Positions 6,013 through 14,060 of a stretch of 25,734 bases of DNA are shown piece after piece. This DNA is from Planctomycetaceae bacterium (GTDB lineage Bacteria > Planctomycetota > Planctomycetia > Pirellulales > Thermoguttaceae), in assembly GCA_031278315.1 (NCBI GenBank), contig JAITKS010000320.1, positions 1 through 25,734 of the forward strand. The letters are read 5' to 3'. Position 1 is the first letter of the stretch; each line of letters starts with the position of its first letter. Position numbers and translations under genes: made by a program. Below the pieces are notes generated by a model. It was not told where the DNA came from, ran no database searches, and saw only the letters and a list, made by a program, of their open reading frames with translations.

Positions 6013-8805
6013 CTAGTAGAGATATTTTCCAATAACCGATTTTGGATTTTTTGCAATTTCATTCGGCGTACCTTGTGCAATAATTTCACCGCCTTGAGTT
6101 GATGCACCTGGTCCGATGTCGATAATATGATCGGCGGCGTTTATGACTTGTAAATTATGTTCAATTACGATCAGAGAATGTCCCATATTTATTAACATGC
6201 CGAAACAATTTAGTAATTGTTCGATGTCAGCGAAATGAAGTCCCGTTGTCGGTTCTTCAAATAATAACAGACTTCCTCCCCGCCGCGATTGCACTAGATA
6301 CGATGCTAATTTTAATCGTTGCAATTCGCCGCTTGACAAAGTATTCAAACGTTGACCAATCCGAATATAACCTATTCCGACATCTATCATTCGTTTTAAT
6401 CGTCTTTGCAATTTAACTTGACCGCGAAAAAAAATAAACGCTTCTTTTGCTGTCATGTTTAATACCTCTGAAATATTCTTACCTCGATAAAGTATTTCAA
6501 GAGTGTCAGCTCTGTAACGGCGTCCTTTACAATCGGGACAACAAACATACATGTCCGGCATAAATTGCATATCGACAGTAATAAATCCTTCGCCCGAACA
6601 TGTTTCGCATCTGCCGTCTGCGATATTAAAGCTGAATCTTCCGGCACCGTAATTTCGTAATTTTGCTTCCGGCGTTGTTGCGAATACATCACGGATTTCA
6701 TCAAAAATTTTCAGATAAGTCGCAGGATTAGAACGTTTCGCATTCACACGAATCATGTAATGCGTTATCGATGTAACATCTGATATTTCTCCCGATATAC
6801 TCAATTTGTCATACGGTAATTCGTTTAATTTTTCTGCCTTTTTCTTACCTAAAATTTTACACACTGCCGGATAAAGCGTGTCGAAAATCAACGTACTTTT
6901 ACCCGCACCGCTAACACCCGTAACAACACAAAGTTGACCTAACGGAAACTCTGCCGAAATATTTCGCAAATTGTTACCGCAACAACCGGAAATCCGAATA
7001 CATCCCGCCGAACTACGAACTGATTTAACTAAACTTGATTCTAATTTTAATGCAGATTTTAATGCAGATTCAGATTCATCATTAGATTCAGTATCAGTAT
7101 CAGATTCAGATTTAGATTTAGATTCATTGTTAGAATTTTGTGAATTTTGTTGCAGCTCTTTCGATAATTTTTTATTTTTTTCATGCGGGCAATAATTCGA
7201 GTCAGAATTTCGTTTTATAAGATTCGAAATTGCTCTCAAGTATCGTCCGGTTAAACTTTCAGAAGACGCCATCATTTCTTTTGGGGTTCCTTTGAAAATT
7301 ACATTTCCGCCTTCATCGCCTGCTCCCAATCCGATTTCGACTAATAGGTCTGCGCCGCGTAAAAAAATATCTTCATGCTCGACTACGATCATTGTGTTAC
7401 CGTTGTCTCGTAATTTATAAACCAGTTCAAGTAACCGATTCGAATCAATCGGATGCAGTCCGACAGACGGTTCATCTAAAACGTACATTATTTCAACCAG
7501 ACTGCTCCCTAATGCTCCCGATAAATATGCTCGCCGTCCCTCACCTTCGCTTAACGTATTGGCTAACCGAGACAATGAAAGATAACCAAGTCCAACATCT
7601 TCAAGACATTTAAGCCGATTCTCAATTTGATTAAAAATATCATAAGAGACTTTTTTTTCATAATCTGATAGACGCGGTATGATTTGAACAATTTCTTTAC
7701 GCAAAATATTTACTGATAGATTACTCAACTCGATTATATTCTTGTTATCAATTTTTACAGCTCGTGCTTCTGACCGCAAACAACTGCCTTTGCAATTACA
7801 ATTTTTCAACTTTGCAGTATTTTTATTCTTATCGATGCTTTTACCGAAAATATTCTTACATGCTGCAACTCCGCCGCAACAATCGGGACACGCACCAAGC
7901 GGACTATCGGGATTAAATAATTGCGGATCAAGAGGCGGAAAATTCAATTGACAATCCGCACAGAATAATCGTTGCGCAAAATTGTATGGAATCATCTTGT
8001 CTGATTTTTGTAACAACAAACAGCAATTATCTTTTCCATAACGATACGCTGTTTTCACCGAATCGATAAACCGTAACCGGTCGATATTACTTGATGTCAG
8101 CCGGTCAACTGCGATCAATATTTGTGAATCACGTTTGTTGTTATGATTTGAATTTGACTTGTTTTGTTCGGCAGTTTGCAAAATTTGATCATACAATTCT
8201 GTTGTGATTTCGGATGTATCAATTCTTCGTATTTGATTGAAAATAATGCATCGGACAAATCCGCAATCGCGCCATGTTTTGATAAATTCATTACGGTCGG
8301 GCAGAATGTTCGGTTCAAATGCGATTAGAATTTTCGTTTCAATAATTGAATTTTGATTTGAGTGATTCGGTTCTAATGTTTTTAGAATAGTTGGTAATTT
8401 GAGTAGAATTTTTTCGGGTGTATTTATAGCGATTTCGCTGCCGCAATTCGGACAAAAAATATGACCGATTTTTGAAAACAATAATCGTAAATAATCTGCT
8501 GTTCCGGTTATCGCGCCGACGGAGCCGTGATTAAATTTCGGATCAATTTTACCTGTAACGGCGGCGGAAACAGGAATACCTTCGAGTTGAATAGCAGTAG
8601 GTTTTTCAAATTTTTCAAGAAACTGCCGTGTATAAGGCGAGAACGTTTCGATATAACGCCGTTGACCTTCAGCATAAAGAGTATCAATAGCAAGTGAACT
8701 TTTCCCGCTGCCGCTGCGTCCGCAAATAACAATCAGTTTTCCGGTCGGCAGGTCGAGGTCGATATTTTTGAGATTGTGAACAGAAACTTTACGTAATTTA
8801 ATCAT
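6013..8805 (-). CDS. uvrA: UvrA-family excinuclease ABC subunit A, divergent
   Basis: 930 aa, normal UvrA length. UvrA is the damage-recognition ATPase of nucleotide excision repair, working with UvrB. Features in order: Walker A GRSGSGKSS (29-37), a CPNC pair (118-121), a UvrB-binding-type segment around GFVRCIIF to VDRLTSSNIDRL (182-244), a zinc site C282/C285/C306/C309, signature LSEGE (418-422), Walker B DEPSVGLH (444-451), an acidic low-complexity linker (about 550-595), Walker A GVSGAGKST (630-638), a zinc site C733/C736/C756/C759, signature LSSGE (823-827) and EEPTTGLH (850-857). Oddities: the first signature is usually LSGGEAQR and here is LSEGEGRR; the second Walker B aspartate is glutamate (E850); the conserved QSPIGRTPRSNPATY region reads THYMIRVNAKRSNPATY. 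It could be the organism's only UvrA or a divergent paralogue. No SOS-type operator was recognised. Confidence 0.85.
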   Translation of the reverse strand: MIKLRKVSVHNLKNIDLDLPTGKLIVICGRSGSGKSSLAIDTLYAEGQRRYIETFSPYTRQFLEKFEKPTAIQLEGIPVSAAVTGKIDPKFNHGSVGAITGTADYLRLLFSKIGHIFCPNCGSEIAINTPEKILLKLPTILKTLEPNHSNQNSIIETKILIAFEPNILPDRNEFIKTWRDCGFVRCIIFNQIRRIDTSEITTELYDQILQTAEQNKSNSNHNNKRDSQILIAVDRLTSSNIDRLRFIDSVKTAYRYGKDNCCLLLQKSDKMIPYNFAQRLFCADCQLNFPPLDPQLFNPDSPLGACPDCCGGVAACKNIFGKSIDKNKNTAKLKNCNCKGSCLRSEARAVKIDNKNIIELSNLSVNILRKEIVQIIPRLSDYEKKVSYDIFNQIENRLKCLEDVGLGYLSLSRLANTLSEGEGRRAYLSGALGSSLVEIMYVLDEPSVGLHPIDSNRLLELVYKLRDNGNTMIVVEHEDIFLRGADLLVEIGLGAGDEGGNVIFKGTPKEMMASSESLTGRYLRAISNLIKRNSDSNYCPHEKNKKLSKELQQNSQNSNNESKSKSESDTDTESNDESESALKSALKLESSLVKSVRSSAGCIRISGCCGNNLRNISAEFPLGQLCVVTGVSGAGKSTLIFDTLYPAVCKILGKKKAEKLNELPYDKLSISGEISDVTSITHYMIRVNAKRSNPATYLKIFDEIRDVFATTPEAKLRNYGAGRFSFNIADGRCETCSGEGFITVDMQFMPDMYVCCPDCKGRRYRADTLEILYRGKNISEVLNMTAKEAFIFFRGQVKLQRRLKRMIDVGIGYIRIGQRLNTLSSGELQRLKLASYLVQSRRGGSLLLFEEPTTGLHFADIEQLLNCFGMLINMGHSLIVIEHNLQVINAADHIIDIGPGASTQGGEIIAQGTPNEIAKNPKSVIGKYLY

Positions 8806-9283
8806 TTGGAATTTATTTTATTAAAAATTTATTTGCAGGTTATTGGTAAATTATTTGCAGCAATTCTGTAGATTTTCGTAACATGATTTTCGTTACCGGT
8901 TGTCAATTTATAATATTTTGTTACGATAGAAAAATTCATATTGAGTTTTTAATGAGTATCAATATTTACGTTTGTTGTTGACATATTCTAAAAACGCAAA
9001 CAGTTATTACTTTGTTATTACTTTAACTTTTGGCAGCAAAATCAAGGATTACATTATATTGACATACAAACAAATATTCCATAGTAACTGTACTTTCCAA
9101 AAAAAAATTAATAAAAGATAAGGTTAGTTAAAAATAAATGCAAACTAACCGCGATCTTAAAAGAATCAAAATATATCAGCGGAATTTTTATTTTTCAATT
9201 TATTTTTTTGGAAAATACAAATAGTAATAACACAAATTTATTTAATTTCATTTCCCTTTCCCTTTATAAATTAATATTAAAAA
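8806..9283. other. Divergent intergenic region, 478 bp
   Basis: This lies between uvrA (minus) and the anchored hypothetical gene (plus), so promoters for both should be here. TTGACA occurs at 8978-8983 and at 9059-9064, but neither is followed at 16-18 bases by a good -10. At about 9117-9150 the segment AAGGTTAGTTAAAAAT recurs at about 12550 (AAGGTCAGTTAAAAAT). A terminal module (ATATATCAGCGGAATTTTT) lies at 9170-9188. Nothing else was recognised. Confidence 0.5.
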
Positions 9284-10003
9284 TTGAAAATATTTTATTG
9301 TATTTGTAATTTTTGTTTTTTCGCTTTTCCCTTATTAATGGTATCGGCAGTTTTTGTTTTTTCGATTTGGGTGAGCGTCATTTTCGGTACGAATAATCCA
9401 GAAACAATCGACCGAATAGTGTTGGTTCGACAAATTCAATTACGCGATTTCAGTCAATTTTCATCTGAAATGCTCGAAAGATTTACTAATCGCATTGAGT
9501 CTGAATTCGGAATCAACGCTCACCAGAAACCGCAATTTGACTTTTCACCAATTGTCAAACGTATAATTTTATATTATCAAAATCCCAATCAAATTCATCA
9601 GCCTAAGCCGTCAGAAAAACTATTACGATGCGAACGCAATTTACAAATTATCGCAAAAATTAGATATTATCAGTGGATAACAGAACTCAAGAATACACCA
9701 AAATCTGAATATAATACCGTAATGGAACAAATAATACGTGAACTGAAATACTGGGATAAAATGTATCGTGATTTTCTAACAGCATTAGAATTACCACAAC
9801 CAACTGTTCAAGAAGCCTTGATACAACTTGAACATCTCGTAAATGAGTTTAAGAAAAATGAATCGTCTGAACAAATTACTCAAATAGAAAATCTAAAACG
9901 CAACATAATAAAAAAATTCACACAACACGAAATAAACAATGCCGTAAAACATATAACAAATACACTCGATTCGTTTTTCAAACCGCAACCCAAAAAGAAA
10001 TAA
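9284..10003 (+). CDS. Membrane-anchored helical protein of unknown function
   Basis: 239 aa if started at the TTG at 9284; an ATG at 9338 would give a protein shorter by 18 residues. No ribosome binding site decides between them. The N-terminal hydrophobic stretch (about residues 8-34) looks like a signal anchor without a lipobox. The rest is polar, rich in lysine, glutamate, glutamine and asparagine, with long predicted helices (for example LRCERNLQIIAKIRYYQWITEL and QALIQLEHLVNEFKKN-type segments) and probably extracytoplasmic coiled coil. It ends in a basic tail KPQPKKK. I do not recognise a family. Its stop is followed at once by AAATATTCATGGAATA, a weak copy of the terminal repeat module. 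Confidence 0.55.
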   Translation: MKIFYCICNFCFFAFPLLMVSAVFVFSIWVSVIFGTNNPETIDRIVLVRQIQLRDFSQFSSEMLERFTNRIESEFGINAHQKPQFDFSPIVKRIILYYQNPNQIHQPKPSEKLLRCERNLQIIAKIRYYQWITELKNTPKSEYNTVMEQIIRELKYWDKMYRDFLTALELPQPTVQEALIQLEHLVNEFKKNESSEQITQIENLKRNIIKKFTQHEINNAVKHITNTLDSFFKPQPKKK

Positions 10004-10111
10004 ATATTCATGGAATATGCCGCCGCAAATAAAGAATACAAATGAGTCACAACGTTTGTCCGTAATATTTCCGTGAAATATTTCCGGCATGTTAAAACAT
10101 ATACAATCATC

Positions 10112-10253
10112 AATGTAGAAACACAAGACCTTGTGTCTCTACATTAGAAAACGCAGGCGTCCCGCAAGCATCGTTTTTGTACAAAAAACACCTAAAGATA
10201 CAATCAAGACGGCCGCAATCCAGCGAACAATAAAATTATTTCACTGATATAAT
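10112..10253. repeat. Decayed composite repeat: hairpin, double palindrome and terminal module
   Basis: Three modules follow each other. First is a 15-bp hairpin with one mismatch (10112-10145, AATGTAGA-A-ACACAAG / CTTGTGT-C-TCTACATT). Next is a mutated double palindrome (about 10150-10220, GCAGGCGTCCCGCAAGC, centre TTTTTGTACAAAAA, ATCAAGACGGCCGC). Last is an inverted terminal module (10228-10253, TTATTTCACTGATAT). Order and orientation match the right half of the element at 18646-18870, but both palindromes have lost base pairs. The remainder of this gap up to hemA is AT-rich with nothing further recognised. Confidence 0.6.
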
Positions 10254-10426
10254 TATACTCATTACACATTACATTCCGGCTTTTATTACAAAAAATAAAA
10301 AACGAATAGTAAAGTATAATTGGTATAGACGGTTTCTAAAAAATGAATTATGGGTGTCTTGCCTATATGTATTAAGTTAAGCGTAAGTTTAAAAATATTT
10401 TTTTAATTTGTACATTGTTGGATTAT

Positions 10427-10432
10427 TTGGAG
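10427..10432 (+). promoter_or_regulatory. hemA ribosome binding site
   Basis: TTGGAG lies nine bases before the ATG at 10442. It supports that ATG rather than the TTG immediately before it at 10439. Confidence 0.6.
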
Positions 10433-10441
10433 TCATAGTTG

Positions 10442-11761
10442 ATGGGAATTAATGTTATTGGACTTAATTACAAATCGGCACCGATAGAAATTCGCGAGCA
10501 GCTTGCGTTTTCACGAGAGGAACTTAAATTGACACTTGTTAATTGGTCTGATTTTTTTGCGGATAGTGAAGTTGTTTTACTGTCAACCTGTAACCGCACG
10601 GAGATTTATATTTCGGTTGATAGTGAAAATTCGCCGGAATCTGATAGCGTGATTAGATATTTATTGAAACAAAAATCTGTATTTCGTTCTGATTTATCTC
10701 AATCTGATTTTAGTAATGATTTACAAGATATTTCGATGTTTTTACCTCATATATTTGAGTATAGCGGCGAATCGGCGGTCGAACATTTATTTTCTGTAAC
10801 ATCGAGTTTAGACAGTATGTTGCTTGGCGAGGTACAGATTGCGTCGCAAGTTAAGTCAGCGTATCAGGCGGCGTCGGATGCAGGTACGGCCGGTACGGTT
10901 TTTAATAAACTTTTTCAAGCAGCATTGAAAACGGCAAAGCAAATTGCTAATGAAACGGAATTACATAAAAATAGAGTCAGCCTGCCGAGTATTGCTGTAG
11001 TAGATTTTGCACTTCAGGTTTTTGAGCGTCTTGATGACAAGCGGGTTTTATTGTTAGGTGCAGGTGAAATGGGACGTGAAACTTTACAATATTTGTGTGC
11101 TTATGGTGCAAAAAATATAACTATATTAAATCGCAGTATTGATAATGCAGAACGATTAGCAGCAGAGTTCGGCGGACATGCCGGAAATTGGCAGTATATG
11201 TTTGAGCTAATGATTGATGCAGATTTAATAGTCGCCGCAACAGGTTCGCCGGATTATATAGTTACGCTGCCGGATTTTCGCCAAGTTGAATCCCGCCGCG
11301 GGAATCGTGTACTTTTCGTTTTAGATTTAGCTGTACCGCGCGACTTTGATCCGGCAATCGGAAAATTAGGTAATGTTTATTTGTATTCGATTGATGACCT
11401 AAAAGAAACTTGCGCAATAAATCAAGCAGACCGAGATAAAGAAATTCCCAAAGCAAATAAAATTATAAAAAACAATGTAAATGATTTCATCAAATGGCTG
11501 AATTATCGACCGCACAGCACCGTAATCCGCAAGTTGTGTGAACAATTAGAAAGTCTAAAAGATACAGAAATCGCAAGACTTTTTAACAAACTATCTGATT
11601 TAAGCGAAAAAGAAAAATCGGAAATTATTTATTCGTTTGAAAGATTGATAGGTAAAGTTCTTCATTTACCGTTATCGTCATTAAAAGATGAATCTCAAAA
11701 CGGCGATTCAAATAAACTGCTGACAGCACTCGCCCGCTTATTCAGAATAAACAACGAGTAA
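10442..11761 (+). CDS. hemA: Glutamyl-tRNA reductase
   Basis: 439 aa. It reduces the glutamate on glutamyl-tRNA(Glu) to glutamate-1-semialdehyde with NADPH, the first committed step of C5-pathway tetrapyrrole synthesis, in the cytoplasm. Seen: the start GINVIGLNYKSAPIEIREQLAF, the catalytic motif STCNRTEIY with the nucleophile cysteine at residue 50 when counted from ATG (the same position as in E. coli HemA, which supports this start), HLFSVTSSLDSMLLGEVQI in the catalytic domain, the NADPH-binding GAGEMG after VLLL (near residue 200), and the C-terminal helical dimerisation domain. A TTG lies just before the ATG and would add one residue. No hemL, hemC or hemB is adjacent; hemA stands alone here, followed after 200 bases by a lipoprotein gene. 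Confidence 0.96.
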   Translation: MGINVIGLNYKSAPIEIREQLAFSREELKLTLVNWSDFFADSEVVLLSTCNRTEIYISVDSENSPESDSVIRYLLKQKSVFRSDLSQSDFSNDLQDISMFLPHIFEYSGESAVEHLFSVTSSLDSMLLGEVQIASQVKSAYQAASDAGTAGTVFNKLFQAALKTAKQIANETELHKNRVSLPSIAVVDFALQVFERLDDKRVLLLGAGEMGRETLQYLCAYGAKNITILNRSIDNAERLAAEFGGHAGNWQYMFELMIDADLIVAATGSPDYIVTLPDFRQVESRRGNRVLFVLDLAVPRDFDPAIGKLGNVYLYSIDDLKETCAINQADRDKEIPKANKIIKNNVNDFIKWLNYRPHSTVIRKLCEQLESLKDTEIARLFNKLSDLSEKEKSEIIYSFERLIGKVLHLPLSSLKDESQNGDSNKLLTALARLFRINNE

Positions 11762-11963
11762 TCACCCAAACCGGAAAATTTATTTTTCGTTACAATAAAT
11801 AAAATAGAAATGTAAAAACTCAAAACATATATTGTAATTTTTGTTTTGCAAATTTTTTTGTGTTAAGAATAAATTTGAAACCTGTGAAAAATTTCACTGA
11901 TATATTTATTTATTAAAAAAAACAATTTGAGCCGTTATATCGGCGAAACAAATTTTAGTTTAT

Positions 11964-12377
11964 ATGAAAAATAAAATATGTATTTTTGTTTGTGTAGAAT
12001 TTCTCTTTTTCGGATTCATTATTGGTTGCGGCGATAATGTTAATCAGAGCGGTCGTGTAATTTTTGACGACGGCTCGCCTGTTCCGTGCGGGACAATTTG
12101 TTTTCTTGGCGGCAAGTATCAAGCAAGCGGAGAAATTCAATCAGACGGGAAATTTACAATTGGATCAACACGGACAAACAATGGTTTATTACCCGGAAGT
12201 TATAAAGTAATAATAGCTAGTTCGCAAAAGGTAATTGGTACCGGTGACGAGGGTCAGCCGTTGTTTGAAGAATTAGTGGACGGCAAATTCACAGACCCTG
12301 AAAAAACACCATTGACTGCCATCGTTCAAGGAAACAATTATTCACTGGAGTTTAAAGTTGAGAAATTCAAAAAATAG
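11964..12377 (+). CDS. Small lipoprotein with transthyretin/carboxypeptidase-regulatory-like fold
   Basis: 137 aa. A hydrophobic signal (residues 5-21) ends in a lipobox IIGC with cysteine 22. The mature part reads as a compact beta sandwich: GRVIFDDGSPVPCGTICFLG (30-49), ASGEIQSDGKFTIGS, LLPGSYKVIIASSQ and a last strand NYSLEFKVEKF. The G-x-V-x-x-x-D-G-x-P-V and D-G-x-F-x-x-G patterns and the G-x-Y-x-V motif are typical of carboxypeptidase regulatory-like/transthyretin-like domains. They are very common as small lipoproteins in Planctomycetota. Function unknown; an envelope-exposed carbohydrate- or protein-binding role is a guess. The terminal repeat module begins inside the stop codon (TAGTAATATTCAAGTAG). 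The downstream gene argG is convergent. Confidence 0.75.
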   Translation: MKNKICIFVCVEFLFFGFIIGCGDNVNQSGRVIFDDGSPVPCGTICFLGGKYQASGEIQSDGKFTIGSTRTNNGLLPGSYKVIIASSQKVIGTGDEGQPLFEELVDGKFTDPEKTPLTAIVQGNNYSLEFKVEKFKK

Positions 12378-12404
12378 TAATATTCAAGTAGAATTTCTCA
12401 AAGA

Positions 12405-12606
12405 TTTTCACCGATATATTACGGCGTTTATTACGTAACGTAGAGACACAAATCATTGTGTCTCTACGTATCAGTTTTTAATTTTTGTAACGAAAATATA
12501 AAATTACAAAATCATCTTTCTCTGTGTTCTCTGTGATTAATAAAAACAAAATAAGGTCAGTTAAAAATGAAATTGCAACCTCTGAAAATTTTATTGATAT
12601 ATTATG
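12405..12606. repeat. Composite repeat between convergent genes, with 14-bp perfect hairpin
   Basis: In order: an inverted terminal module (TTTTCACCGATATATTAC, 12405-12422), a perfect hairpin (12438-12469, stem ACGTAGAGACACAA, loop ATCA), TTTTTGTAACGAAAA (12482-12496), the CACAGAG tract in reverse (12520-12540), AAGGTCAGTTAAAAAT (about 12550, shared with about 9117), and a second terminal module (about 12588-12606). The hairpin is followed five bases later by a T-run (CAGTTTTTAATTTTT). Lying between a plus and a minus gene, it could work as a terminator, but related hairpins elsewhere have no T-run. Confidence 0.6.
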
Positions 12607-12627
12607 TTTTTTGAAATTCTCTAAATG

Positions 12628-13839
12628 TTATTTCAATTGTTTTTTTGCTTGTACTCTTAATGGCAGTCCTTGTATTTTTAGAAAACCGGTGGCGTCATCT
12701 TGATTGTATGCTTCGCTGCCTTCCATTGTGGCTATTGCTTCGTCATAAAGACTGTTTTCACTACTTCTGCTTACTACATTAATATTACCTTTGTATAACT
12801 CTAACGTTACTTCACCGCTTACAGGCTTTTGTGCTTCACGAATAAACGCGAGCAAAGACCTCATCTTCGCATGATACCAAAAACCATAATAAACCATCTC
12901 GGCAACCTCCGGCGATAAACGATCGCGTAAATGCATAAGATCACGATCAAGCGTCAATTGCTCAATATATCGATGAGCAGCATAAAGCAATGTCATACCC
13001 GGAGCTTCATAAACACCACGACTTTTCATACCGACAAATCGATTCTCAACCATGTCAATTATTCCTATTCCATTGCGGCCGCCGATTTTGTTCAGCTCCT
13101 TTATCACTCCTATCGCATTCAAATTACATGAATTTACGGCAATCGGTAAACCATTCCTAAAAGAAATAACTACTCGTTCAACTCTGTCCGGTGCTTTTTG
13201 AGGAGTTACACACATTCCAAACTCAACAGTATCTAATCCGCATACATCAAGCCGCTCAAGAATTCCTGCTTCATAACTTATATGTAAACAATTTTCATCG
13301 CTGCTATATGGTTTTTGTTTTGTTGCTTTAACGGGAATATTTTTCTTTTCACAATATTCAATCATTTCTGTTCTGCCCGGAAACTTTTCCCGAAAAATCC
13401 GATTACGCCACGGCGCAATTACCTCAATATCCGGACGCAGCGCATCCGCCGCAAGCTGGAAACGGCATTGATCATTGCCCTTGCCTGTAGCACCATGAAC
13501 AAACGCCGACGCTCCTACTTCTGACACAACCCGTAAACATTCTTTCGATATTATAGGTCTTGCTATTGATGTTCCGAGAAGATATATCCCTTCATATTTC
13601 GCTTGAAATTGCAATACCGAAAAAGCAAAATCACGACACAACTCATCTTGTACATCAACAATCCGCGATGACGCCGCACCGATTTTTTTCGCCTTGTCGA
13701 GTATCGATTCCCGATCCTCGCACGGTTGACCTAAATCAACATAAACCGCATGAACATCATAATCCTGTTCCAGCAGCCAACACAAAATCACAGACGTATC
13801 AAGTCCGCCTGAATACGCTAATACACAACTTTTTTTCAT
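12628..13839 (-). CDS. argG: Argininosuccinate synthase
   Basis: 403 aa, the usual length. It joins citrulline and aspartate with ATP to give argininosuccinate, the penultimate step of arginine synthesis, in the cytoplasm as a tetramer. The PP-loop nucleotide-binding motif AYSGGLDTS is at residues 8-16. The family blocks DVHAVYVDLGQ, YLLGTSIARPIISK, FVHGATGKGNDQCRF and PDIEVIAPWR follow, then KPYSSDENCLHISYE in the citrulline/aspartate-binding half and VENRFVGMKSRGVYEAPGMTLL. All key blocks are intact. No other arginine gene is adjacent and argH is not in the window. The start ATG is at 13837-13839. Confidence 0.97.
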   Translation of the reverse strand: MKKSCVLAYSGGLDTSVILCWLLEQDYDVHAVYVDLGQPCEDRESILDKAKKIGAASSRIVDVQDELCRDFAFSVLQFQAKYEGIYLLGTSIARPIISKECLRVVSEVGASAFVHGATGKGNDQCRFQLAADALRPDIEVIAPWRNRIFREKFPGRTEMIEYCEKKNIPVKATKQKPYSSDENCLHISYEAGILERLDVCGLDTVEFGMCVTPQKAPDRVERVVISFRNGLPIAVNSCNLNAIGVIKELNKIGGRNGIGIIDMVENRFVGMKSRGVYEAPGMTLLYAAHRYIEQLTLDRDLMHLRDRLSPEVAEMVYYGFWYHAKMRSLLAFIREAQKPVSGEVTLELYKGNINVVSRSSENSLYDEAIATMEGSEAYNQDDATGFLKIQGLPLRVQAKKQLK

Positions 13840-13960
13840 TTTTTTAATCTAATTTTTATTCTGTTTATTTTTTAAATTGACCGCCTGAATTTTCAGTTTA
13901 AATTGCAATTTAAATGACAATGTATTTATTGTAACGAAAAATGTAACAAACGAAAAATTC

Positions 13961-13990
13961 TGTTGAGACACAAACTATCGTGTCTCAACA
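13961..13990. repeat. GAGACACAA-family perfect hairpin
   Basis: An 11-bp perfect inverted repeat, TGTTGAGACAC / GTGTCTCAACA, with an eight-base loop, lying 121 bases upstream of the argG start codon. The same family (GAGACACAA facing TTGTGTCTC) is at 12438-12469, 10112-10145 and, decayed, 2110-2125 and 30-53. Stem ends differ between copies but remain complementary. No T-run follows on either strand. The TTTTTGTAACGAAAA motif occurs on both sides (13929 and 14005). Confidence 0.7.
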
Positions 13991-14060
13991 TTTCGGTTTT
14001 ATTTATTGTAACGAAAAACAAATTTACAAGAGTGAGTAATATTGTTATCTCAATTCATTT

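Noticed and set aside
10439..10441. TTG as the hemA start
   Set aside because: The adjacent ATG has correct spacing from TTGGAG and places the catalytic cysteine at position 50, as in E. coli.
12438..12469. Hairpin called as a plain rho-independent terminator
   Set aside because: The T-run begins five bases after the stem and sister hairpins elsewhere lack one, so it is listed as part of a repeat family.
13560..13847. Plus-strand frame of 95 codons within argG
   Set aside because: It lies wholly antisense to a well-conserved gene and has no recognisable features.
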